DNA of 15,358 nt, from NCBI GenBank assembly GCA_007133445.1, contig SLMR01000015.1, positions 1 through 15,358 on the forward strand. Reading direction: 5' to 3'. Positions 1 through 7,296 of the stretch are shown piece after piece (within the stretch, counting starts at the first letter, position 1; every line of letters starts with the position of its first letter). A program made the translations under genes and the position numbers. The stretch comes from Aquisalimonas sp. (GTDB lineage Bacteria > Pseudomonadota > Gammaproteobacteria > Nitrococcales > Aquisalimonadaceae). Under the pieces are notes generated by a model that saw only the letters and a list, made by a program, of their open reading frames with translations, was not told the origin of the DNA and did no database searches.

Positions 1-40
1 ATTCCCGGGGGCCGTCGAGGGTAAACGTCTCGGTCGTCAT
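1..40 (-). CDS. Tail fibre protein, N-terminus only (T7 gp17-like), cut by window edge
   Basis: Only the first 13 codons are visible: ATG at 40-38, then MTTETFTLDGPRE. The start overlaps the TGA of the upstream ejection gene as ATGA, and AAGGA at 53-49 lies 8 nt before it, so this is a real coupled start. The TFTLDGPRE stretch resembles the opening of T7 gp17 fibres (a short strand with LDG, then R and an F/IPF motif), the part that attaches the fibre to the tail. The position right after the gp16-like genes is where T7 carries gene 17. The family call rests on about ten residues plus synteny; receptor specificity would lie outside the window. Confidence 0.6.
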   Translation of the reverse strand, partial: MTTETFTLDGPRE

Positions 41-2334
41 AGCTGTCGTCCTTCGTTGCGCCAGCGGCGTTCGCGGTTGCGCATATACTGGGGGTCAAGC
101 TCCCACATCACATAATCCATGACCCGGTTCGTCACAGCATAGTCGCTCCAGAAGTAGTTGGGAACCAGCATGTCCCGGGCGAACTGGGCGATGGGGGCGG
201 CTGCACGTTCGGCTTCGCTGTCGATTCCGCGTTGCGCGGAACGGGACAGGCTCTGGACCAGGTTCACGCCCTGGGCGCCAAGCGGGCCGAACTGGGGCTC
301 GAAACCGCGGGCCGCCTGCACCACAAGGTCGCCGGCGGGCGTCAGCAAGCCGCTTCGTGTGGCCGTCCGCATCCAGAGTTCGGGGCTGTCCCACTCGAAC
401 ATGGGCTCGCCGGCCGTGTGGGCGTAGAGCTGCGTCGCCATAGCCCCGGCCATCATCATGCCGGCAGAGAAACCCACAAAGCCCGTCTTGCCCATCTGCG
501 CTTCAAACATCACCGCGTTGCGGAAAAACGCGATGGGCCAGGACCAGAACTGCGTGGCCGTCGCCACAGCTTCGCCGGATAGCGTGCCGGCACGTTGCCC
601 GGCCGTCAGCACCACACGGTCGAAGTCGCCGGGGTGGATCACGGCGCTGTCCGCCTCCCGGTGCAGGAACGACATGGCCAGCTCACGGGTCGAGCCCCGC
701 ATGCCGCGGAAGTCGATAGCGCCCATTTCGTTCGTCACGGCCTCGCGGCGAAACTGATTCCACGTACCCTCAGTGAAGCCCGAGTTGGCGAGCAGCTTCT
801 GGTACCTTGGATGTAGGTCGCGCCAGCCGTTTTGCAGATTCTTGGCGAGGTTCCGGCTGACTGTCAGGCCGAACGCAGAGCGCAGGGCCTGCTCCGCAAC
901 GATGGAGCCGCTGAGCCGCTGCGTCGCCGTAGACGCCTTCGTGCTCATCATGCGCAGGTTCTCGCCTTGCGCAAACGGCGTGGAGAACCGCCCAGCCGCA
1001 GTCGCGTGGAACGCATTGGTCCACAGGCCCAGCTCCGTCGCGTACTCCCGGGCAGCCCGGCTCCCCATGATCTGCGTGAGGCTGCGGATATTCCGTGCGG
1101 TCCCGACACCGAAGCCCGGGCCGTGGAAGCGCGAGCGGAACATGCTGATGAGCGAGTCCTGCGTGGCCGCAAGCAGGCCGACTTTCCCGAGGAACTGTGT
1201 CGCCATCCAGTTCCGGCCAGCACTGGCCCAGTTGGCAAGCGTCTGCGAATCCGGCGTTGCCAGGTCGCCCGTCTGTGCGTCCAGTATCTGCTGCGCGTAC
1301 CGGGCCTGGCGCTCCGACTGCCCTGCGGCCCTCTCGGTACTTCTGTCGCCTGTACGTTGCGCCTCGGCCCGCATCGTCCGGGCGTCCCGAGCCGCCTGCT
1401 CCACGAGCTGATTACCGGTATGGTTCGGACTCGGCCCCATTTCCTCGACCAGCACCGTGCGCTTGGCGAGCATCATGGTGTTGTGCATGAGCTGGTGGGC
1501 GTAGCCGTCCTCACCAAAGCGCATGAAATACTCGAACTCGGCGTCCGGCTCACGGAAGGTCAACTCCCGCTGCATGGAGATCACGGCACCCTGGGGGTCC
1601 GTCTGGTCGCGGTGCAGCAGATGATCCAGCACGCGGTGGGCCGTGGCGTCCGGGTCCGGGTGCTCATCCGGGTCGAGGTTGCGCCGCAGGAAGTCTGCCC
1701 ACTCATCCTGCCGGCTCTGGATCTTGGACACCGAGTGCGAGCGGATTGAGTAGTTGTCGATCTGCCCGACATAGACCCCGGCCTTACGGATGCGGTCCAG
1801 CAACGGGTTTACTTCCTCACGATACTTCCGGGCGAGGTTCTTGGCCGTCGCATTGCCGGTGTCCACGCCCAACAGCTCCCGGTGAAACGTCTGCGCGAAC
1901 GGCTTGTCCCCGCCGAACACGTTGAACAGGTTGTCCCACAGCTCATGTAGAGCGCCGATCTTCTCTCGCTGCAATGCGATGGTCCGGGCGTGGACGCTTG
2001 CACCTTCACGCTGGCGGACCATGCTGTCGGCTTCCAGCCAGTTCCGCACGGCCGTACCGCGCTCCTGCGCCGGCAGGTTGCCGAAACGCTCCGCAAGCTC
2101 CTGCGTTTTCAGATCCCGGGCCTGCTTGGAGACGTGCGCCACGTAAATATCCCGCCGGGCATCGCGCATCAAGAACTGGAGCTTTTGCAGCGCCTGGTCG
2201 TTGGGCATCTGATCCCGGTCGATGTAGCGCTTGAGGCTGTTGGCGATCTGCTGGCGCATATCCTCGTCCAGCTCTCGGGCGTTGAGGATCTGATCGACCG
2301 CGTTCTCGATACAGCGCTTGACCGCACTACTCAT
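37..2334 (-). CDS. Internal virion (ejection) protein, second half of a gp16-like pair
   Basis: The 765-aa product, with the start taken as ATG at 2334, is mostly helical and charged, with long Q/R/E-rich stretches. Near the C-terminus is a hydrophobic part (about residues 595-642, starting QFWSWPIAFFRNAV and including GMMMAGAMATQLY), then a basic R/E-rich end. Large T7 gp16-like ejection proteins often have this C-terminal pattern; they leave the head and help form the conduit through the cell envelope. The chosen ATG overlaps the upstream TGA as ATGA and has GGGGAG (2348-2343) 8 nt ahead; an in-frame GTG at 2343 overlaps that Shine-Dalgarno and is less likely. With the 572-aa upstream neighbour the sum is 1337 aa, close to T7 gp16 (1318 aa). 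I see no lytic transglycosylase motif. The exact division of labour with the neighbour is inferred. Confidence 0.72.
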   Translation of the reverse strand: MSSAVKRCIENAVDQILNARELDEDMRQQIANSLKRYIDRDQMPNDQALQKLQFLMRDARRDIYVAHVSKQARDLKTQELAERFGNLPAQERGTAVRNWLEADSMVRQREGASVHARTIALQREKIGALHELWDNLFNVFGGDKPFAQTFHRELLGVDTGNATAKNLARKYREEVNPLLDRIRKAGVYVGQIDNYSIRSHSVSKIQSRQDEWADFLRRNLDPDEHPDPDATAHRVLDHLLHRDQTDPQGAVISMQRELTFREPDAEFEYFMRFGEDGYAHQLMHNTMMLAKRTVLVEEMGPSPNHTGNQLVEQAARDARTMRAEAQRTGDRSTERAAGQSERQARYAQQILDAQTGDLATPDSQTLANWASAGRNWMATQFLGKVGLLAATQDSLISMFRSRFHGPGFGVGTARNIRSLTQIMGSRAAREYATELGLWTNAFHATAAGRFSTPFAQGENLRMMSTKASTATQRLSGSIVAEQALRSAFGLTVSRNLAKNLQNGWRDLHPRYQKLLANSGFTEGTWNQFRREAVTNEMGAIDFRGMRGSTRELAMSFLHREADSAVIHPGDFDRVVLTAGQRAGTLSGEAVATATQFWSWPIAFFRNAVMFEAQMGKTGFVGFSAGMMMAGAMATQLYAHTAGEPMFEWDSPELWMRTATRSGLLTPAGDLVVQAARGFEPQFGPLGAQGVNLVQSLSRSAQRGIDSEAERAAAPIAQFARDMLVPNYFWSDYAVTNRVMDYVMWELDPQYMRNRERRWRNEGRQL

Positions 2335-4049
2335 AGCCCGCACTCCCCAAGCGAACGCTCAACGGAGCGAATCAACGCCCGCGGAGAATCTGTCTCGACG
2401 CCAACCGACCGTGCCCAGGCTTCAATCTCATTCAACCGTGCATCTTCTAGATTCAAAGCGGCTTGCCCCTCCCCGGGTTGACGCTGCTGCAAAGGTGGCC
2501 GCACGAACGCGCTCTCAAGCTGCGCCTGATCGATGGCGGCCATCAAGTCTTCCATCGGCACCTTATCATCCACGCGCCCAAGCTGGTTACCGAGGTCGTC
2601 CAGCTCCTGCGCAAGCTGGCTGCGCTGAGCATTCAGCTCGGCCAACTCATCCACAAGGCGTTTCGGCTTGCGTCCGCGGCGGGAAGCTAGATCAGCGTCC
2701 AGATCCGCGATGCGCTGGTTGAGGCCGTCGTACTCCTGCCGGAGCCGGTTGATGCGCTGAGTCTGTAGGCCCTCGGCGCCGCGCTCCAGGAACTCCCGGT
2801 GGGCAAGGCGCTCGCTGGCTGTGCGCTGAAACCCGGGCTTGCGCAGAGCGGATGCCAGTTCCGCGAACTCAGGCCGCGTCTCGAACTCCGCGGCTTCCGT
2901 GCGGATACGCTCACCCTCGCGGGCGGCCCGAACCATTTCCGCCGGACGCTGGAAGCCGGGTACGGCTTCCGCTTCCTGCACGTCACGAACTTGGCGAAGC
3001 AGGCCACGTTGCCCCAGACGTTGTGTTTGCTCAGGGACGGCGCGACCTTCGAGCGCAGACACCATGTCCTCTAAATCCGTGAACCGCTGCTCCGCGCTCG
3101 TGGGCGTGCGTCGCACGGTGAATTCCGCCTGCTGACGAGCAAGGCGACGCAAAGCGGGGGCGTCGGGGTCTACGCCGCGGGTCCGGGCGTACTCAAGCGC
3201 CCGCTGGCTCCCGGCAGCGAAGTCGGAGAACCACCGGCGAGGGCCGCCCTCATACCCCGCGAAGATCTCGTTGACGCGGGCCACGGGCACCAGAGAGTCG
3301 ATCTCCAACTGCGCGAACGGAGGCGGGGCGATGTCGCCTTCGGCGTCTATGGTGCGAGCGAGATTGTGGGCGTCTACAGGCGAGTCGATGGCGCTGGCCA
3401 CCTCTGTCGCCGTGCGACTGCTGGACAGGCCACGCAAGGCATACCCGGGGGCACTCAGGATGGGAGCAGCAGCAACAGAGCCAAGGGCAGTGGCCGCCAG
3501 CATATCGCCCCGCAGTTCGCCGTAGGTCTGTGACTGCACCGCGGCTTCTACCGGTGTTGCGGCTGCACCTACTTTCGCGCCGCCTACGGAGGACTGTCCG
3601 AGAAACTGACGGAACGAGGCCGCACCGGCCGCCCGGGCGAAGCTGGTCCCGCCAACGGGCAGTGTGGCCGCGGACACAGGATCGAGCATGTAGGGGGGCA
3701 TCATGCCTAGAAATTCAGCAATGGGGCGCGACTCATAATTCTGGAGGTACTGCTCGTGGTCGTGCTCGGCCATCAGGCGCTGCGTACGCTGCTTCGTCGT
3801 GCCGGGCTCCCAGGTCAGGTCGCGGGCTCCGACCATTTCCTTGAAGTCGTCCGCGCTCATCTGCTCGGTGGGATCAAAAATGGACCCCCACCGAGCCTTC
3901 ACATCTTCCCAGGCAAAGCCCCAACTGCGGCCGGCGGCGCCAAATGCGCTAGAGGGGTACTGACTCTGCCCGGGGTACTCCCCGCGCGCAAACCCCTGCC
4001 CGAACCGGGTACGCTCGCGACCCCACTCGTTGGCACGATCCTCGCTCAT
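2331..4049 (-). CDS. Internal virion (ejection) protein, first half of a gp16-like pair
   Basis: This 572-aa protein has three visible parts. The N-terminus is aromatic and charged (about 1-100). An Ala/Gly/Pro-rich, partly hydrophobic region (about 105-205) contains MMPPYMLDPVSAATLP and an AATALGSVAAAPILSAP stretch that could enter a membrane. The rest is charged, with a likely coiled coil around 442-503 (heptad-like L/I spacing in RINRLRQEYDGLNQRIADLD and after). Such amphipathic and hydrophobic segments occur in large ejection proteins of T7-like phages. Its ATG overlaps the gp15-like TAA (TAATG), and its TGA overlaps the next ATG (ATGA), so it is coupled on both sides. The transglycosylase domain that starts T7 gp16 is not visible. 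It could be an independent ejection protein and not half of a split gene. Confidence 0.68.
   Translation of the reverse strand: MSEDRANEWGRERTRFGQGFARGEYPGQSQYPSSAFGAAGRSWGFAWEDVKARWGSIFDPTEQMSADDFKEMVGARDLTWEPGTTKQRTQRLMAEHDHEQYLQNYESRPIAEFLGMMPPYMLDPVSAATLPVGGTSFARAAGAASFRQFLGQSSVGGAKVGAAATPVEAAVQSQTYGELRGDMLAATALGSVAAAPILSAPGYALRGLSSSRTATEVASAIDSPVDAHNLARTIDAEGDIAPPPFAQLEIDSLVPVARVNEIFAGYEGGPRRWFSDFAAGSQRALEYARTRGVDPDAPALRRLARQQAEFTVRRTPTSAEQRFTDLEDMVSALEGRAVPEQTQRLGQRGLLRQVRDVQEAEAVPGFQRPAEMVRAAREGERIRTEAAEFETRPEFAELASALRKPGFQRTASERLAHREFLERGAEGLQTQRINRLRQEYDGLNQRIADLDADLASRRGRKPKRLVDELAELNAQRSQLAQELDDLGNQLGRVDDKVPMEDLMAAIDQAQLESAFVRPPLQQRQPGEGQAALNLEDARLNEIEAWARSVGVETDSPRALIRSVERSLGECGL
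2343..2348 (-). promoter_or_regulatory. Shine-Dalgarno that fixes the start of the 765-aa ejection gene
   Basis: GGGGAG lies 8 nt upstream of ATG 2334 and inside the end of the preceding gene. It overlaps the alternative in-frame GTG at 2343, which argues for the ATG as the true start. Confidence 0.7.
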
Positions 4050-6808
4050 TACCCACCCATCCCCAGAGGTAAAAACTGATCGCGCTCTTGGCGGCGGCGC
4101 TCCCGTTCTTCCAGGCGCCCTCGAATCCGCTCGCGATGCTCCTCCACGCGGCCAATGAACTTCTGCGCCTCCATCGGCAGCTCATCGAACCAGGCGTCCC
4201 CAAACTCACGCTGCAACTCATGGACAACCTCCGGGCCCTCCCAGTACGCCGCCAGCGCCGCCTGCTCGTCGCCGCGAAACTCCTGCTGGTACTGGCTCAT
4301 CAACTGTGCCGCGGCGTAAGGGGCTTGCCCGGACGACATAATGGTCGCTTCGGGCTGGTGCTGCGGGGCAACACCCGTCAAATCACGCCAAGCCCCGCTT
4401 ACAGCGTCCCAGTCCACTTCGTTCTCAGCGTTCGGGCGAAGCATGACCTCATGGATGCGAGCCCCGCCGTGCTCAACCGGCGTTTGCTTGGCGCCGTAGT
4501 ACAGCGCCTCCATCAGATCGTCCTCAACACCGAAATGCCGGGCCGGACGCTGGAGCCGGTCAATTTGCAGGAAGTCGGTCACCGAGGTCACCGCCCGGTT
4601 GATAGCATCTTCTGCCGCCCCGAACCACCCGCGGGCATCCGGGTCCGGCCGTTCGACTTGCTCGCGCTCCAGCACGTCGGGCACGTTGATGCGTACGGGA
4701 TCACCGGTCTCCGGGTCGTTGATGAGCCGGTTCTGGCTTGTGTGGAAAAAGCCAATGCTGCCGTCTTCCATCGGATGCGGAGTGATCCACCGCAGATCCT
4801 CGTCCGGCGCGTTGGGCATCCCAAGGCGTGCGGGATGGTTCAGATAGCCGTTGATCTCGTCCTTGATCGTATCCACGCCGTACTCAGCCACCATCATCGA
4901 CGGCAGGCGCTGACCATTGGCGAACTGCACCGTGTCGGTCAGAGGCGCCAAGATCTTTTCGACGCGACGCAGGGCCTCCCTACGATCTCCCGTGCGGTCA
5001 GCCTCCGCGAACATAATATTCTCCATCGCCCCCCGGATGCGGGAGCGGAGCTGCGGGCGGCCCATCGAGAGCGCGTCCATCGCCCGCACAATGGCGTCGT
5101 TACGGTCCAGGTCTTCCTCGTGGATATTGACCCGGTTGCGCACGGAGCTGCGATCCACAGCGCGGCCCTCGCGGGAGAGCGCCAGCATGTCTGTCACATC
5201 GTCCACTTCGCCAAACTGCGTGAGCATGGCCGCGGTGAACATATCCCCGCTCTCATCGCCCAACCGCAGGGCAGCGGCGGTGGCTTCCAACGGTTGCCCG
5301 GCGTACACGCCCATGTAGGTGGTCAAGATGTTGTCCGCAGCATCCATCCGGTCGTTGTTCAGTGCGTCCTGAAACCGCGAGGCGGCATCGTTCGCCTCCG
5401 CCTGCGAGAACAGCCCCATACCGACCGGGGCGTCCATTTCCGTAATGTGCTCGGCTCGGGCTCGCCGGCCTTCCAGCTCGGCGCGGAACTCACCGATTTC
5501 CTGGGCCGGATTGTCGCTCGCCGCGATGCGGTCAGCCCAGCGCTCAAACCCCACGTCGCCGGCGACACCCAGCCAGTCCCCGCGGTCCACCGCCTCGTTG
5601 ATCTCCTGCACGCGAGAGTCGATCACGTCGTCCATGAGCGTGAGCGCCGACGCCGGCAGGTCTTCCCACTGCGTCAGGATGTTCCGCTTTAACGCACCAA
5701 GCTCCGTGATTGGCGTTTCCTCGACGTACGGCTTGACCTCCTGAGTGAGCGCAATGGCGTTCAGCCGCGTCCGGGCCTGTTCCTGCTGGTTCGGGTTGCC
5801 GTGCTCGAACACAAACTCCACAGAAGGCATCAGCTCGTCGATAGAGACTTCCTGCCCACGCTGCGTGGCGTTGAGGCCACGGCTCAACCGGCCCAGCTCC
5901 CGGGACACGTCCGTATTGGCTGATTCTTCCAGCCCGCCAAGCTGCTGCTGTAGCTCATTGGCGAGCGCCCGGGCCCGGTCATTATCCTCGAACCACTTAC
6001 CGCGGCGCAGGGACTCCACAACCGCCCGGGCACCGCCAATATCCTGGTTACGCAGCGACTCGCGGAATGTACCCCGCACATACTCGCCGGTCATGCGCAC
6101 ACGGTTCCGCCCGCGGAGCTGAGCCGCTTCCTGGGCTCCGAGAATCCCGCTCTCGACGGCTTCGTCCAGATCCCGCTCTATATCAGCAAGGAACCCCCAG
6201 TATTCCTCCTCGTCGGGCTCGTTCAGCAGCGTGTTCGCCATGTCAGCCTGGCGTTCCTCAATAATCCGCACATAGTCCGACTTCTGCGCCGCTCGCTCCC
6301 GAGCGTGCTGGTTGTCCATCAGCTTCTGGAAGTTCTCGTTGCCGAAGGCGTCCAGATAACGCCCTACGTCGTCGGCCAGCACCGGATCTTGCTCGCGGAT
6401 CGTCTCGCGTTGCGTGTCCCGGTACTCCTGCCACGCATTCTGGAACCCTTCGGGGTCATTCCAGTGGTTACGCCGCAGCTCAGCCGCCGTGCGCTGCGTA
6501 TCGAGTTTCAACTGTTCGTTGTAGATGTCCTGCGCCCGCTGCTCGAACGCCTGCTGGTAGCGCCGAGCCAGATTCTCATCCGGTTGAGCAATACCCTCCG
6601 TCCCCAGCTCCTCCTGAGCCATGGCGGCGCGGTCCTGCTGCGTTTCCATCGCCTCCTGCTCGCCGCGCTCCCACAGCCGCTCCTGCCAGCGGCCAAGAGA
6701 CTGCTGGATACGATCAAACGTCAGCGCCTCCGGCTCGGTCGTCGGCGCCTGAAAAGACGTGGCCTGGGCTTGCTGGGGCTGCTCGTCAAACTGCGGAATG
6801 CGAACCAT
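4049..6808 (-). CDS. Internal virion protein, T7 gp15-like, with a transglycosylase-like C-terminal tail
   Basis: The 919-aa protein is long, helical and strongly charged (E, R, Q, D), with no signal peptide or clear membrane segment, as expected for T7 gp15 (747 aa), the ejection protein that with gp16 forms the inner core and the periplasmic tunnel. It lies between the gp14-like and gp16-like genes, the T7 order. Start ATG 6808 overlaps the preceding TGA by 1 nt (TGATG); no strong Shine-Dalgarno is visible, so coupling is likely. Its last 160 residues look different: ALAAYWEGPEVV (851-862) and ELPMEAQKFIGRV (876-888) resemble the second half of soluble lytic transglycosylase domains (ALAAYNAGP and a following LPxET/YVxxV helix). 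The expected catalytic Glu-Ser is not evident upstream. The gp15-like call comes from order, size and composition more than a diagnostic motif. Confidence 0.72.
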   Translation of the reverse strand: MVRIPQFDEQPQQAQATSFQAPTTEPEALTFDRIQQSLGRWQERLWERGEQEAMETQQDRAAMAQEELGTEGIAQPDENLARRYQQAFEQRAQDIYNEQLKLDTQRTAAELRRNHWNDPEGFQNAWQEYRDTQRETIREQDPVLADDVGRYLDAFGNENFQKLMDNQHARERAAQKSDYVRIIEERQADMANTLLNEPDEEEYWGFLADIERDLDEAVESGILGAQEAAQLRGRNRVRMTGEYVRGTFRESLRNQDIGGARAVVESLRRGKWFEDNDRARALANELQQQLGGLEESANTDVSRELGRLSRGLNATQRGQEVSIDELMPSVEFVFEHGNPNQQEQARTRLNAIALTQEVKPYVEETPITELGALKRNILTQWEDLPASALTLMDDVIDSRVQEINEAVDRGDWLGVAGDVGFERWADRIAASDNPAQEIGEFRAELEGRRARAEHITEMDAPVGMGLFSQAEANDAASRFQDALNNDRMDAADNILTTYMGVYAGQPLEATAAALRLGDESGDMFTAAMLTQFGEVDDVTDMLALSREGRAVDRSSVRNRVNIHEEDLDRNDAIVRAMDALSMGRPQLRSRIRGAMENIMFAEADRTGDRREALRRVEKILAPLTDTVQFANGQRLPSMMVAEYGVDTIKDEINGYLNHPARLGMPNAPDEDLRWITPHPMEDGSIGFFHTSQNRLINDPETGDPVRINVPDVLEREQVERPDPDARGWFGAAEDAINRAVTSVTDFLQIDRLQRPARHFGVEDDLMEALYYGAKQTPVEHGGARIHEVMLRPNAENEVDWDAVSGAWRDLTGVAPQHQPEATIMSSGQAPYAAAQLMSQYQQEFRGDEQAALAAYWEGPEVVHELQREFGDAWFDELPMEAQKFIGRVEEHRERIRGRLEERERRRQERDQFLPLGMGG

Positions 6809-7296
6809 CAGTTTTGCGCCTGCTGTTGCTCAAACAAGTCCATACCTTGCTGTCCGGCACCAATGGCGTCACCAAACAGATTCAGCCGCGCTTGCCGGCG
6901 GGTCTGGCGTGCCTGCTGTCGGAGCCCCCGCACCTGTTGCTGCTCGCGGAACTCGCTCGCCTGGCGCTGCGTCAGGGTCTGCATATCGGCACGATCTTGC
7001 GCTTCTCGGGCACGAAGCTGCGAGCGCACGCGCAGCAAGCGGGCCGTACGGCCTCCGGCCACGTTCGCGGCGCCCATAGCCGCCCGCTGGCTCCCCATCG
7101 CCTGAGCAAGCCGCTCGGAGCGGTCACGCGCATCCTGGCGGGCCCAGCGGTCAAGCTGCATGCGCTCCATCGACCCTTCGATACGAGCCTGCCCGATCGC
7201 TTGCCCTGTCCGCGCCCCGGCGGTGCGCATCTGTTCCCGCTGCCTCAGCAGATTGACGCCCTGCTGGGCGGCGAATAGCATCCACTGAGCACTCAC
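6808..7296 (-). CDS. Internal virion protein, T7 gp14-like
   Basis: This 162-aa protein is very rich in Q, R and A. It opens with a short hydrophobic patch (MLFAAQQGVNLL), continues as long helices (about 15-140), and has a central MGSQRAAMGAANVAGG segment, about residues 67-82. That segment is a hallmark of gp14-like proteins, where R, a short spacer and a G/S-rich turn precede a long helix. In T7, gp14 (196 aa) is ejected and inserts in the outer membrane as the first part of the conduit. The gene starts with GTG at 7296, overlapping the preceding TGA as GTGA, with a strong GGGAGG 7 nt ahead. It ends by overlapping the gp15-like start. Confidence 0.78.
   Translation of the reverse strand: MSAQWMLFAAQQGVNLLRQREQMRTAGARTGQAIGQARIEGSMERMQLDRWARQDARDRSERLAQAMGSQRAAMGAANVAGGRTARLLRVRSQLRAREAQDRADMQTLTQRQASEFREQQQVRGLRQQARQTRRQARLNLFGDAIGAGQQGMDLFEQQQAQN

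Noticed and set aside
2334..2343. GTG at 2343 as start of the second ejection gene
   Set aside because: It overlaps the GGGGAG Shine-Dalgarno, while ATG 2334 has ideal spacing and an ATGA overlap.
2331..2400. Programmed -1 frameshift fusing the two gp16-like halves
   Set aside because: The frames are related by -1, but no clear X-XXY-YYZ slippery heptamer is seen near the overlap and a proper start with Shine-Dalgarno exists.
4088..5692. Long open frame (534 codons) on the + strand opposite the gp15-like gene, and similar ones at 832-1749, 10313-11614 and 12206-13330
   Set aside because: They lie antisense to well-supported genes, lack family motifs and consistent Shine-Dalgarno sites, and are expected by-products of high-GC codon use.
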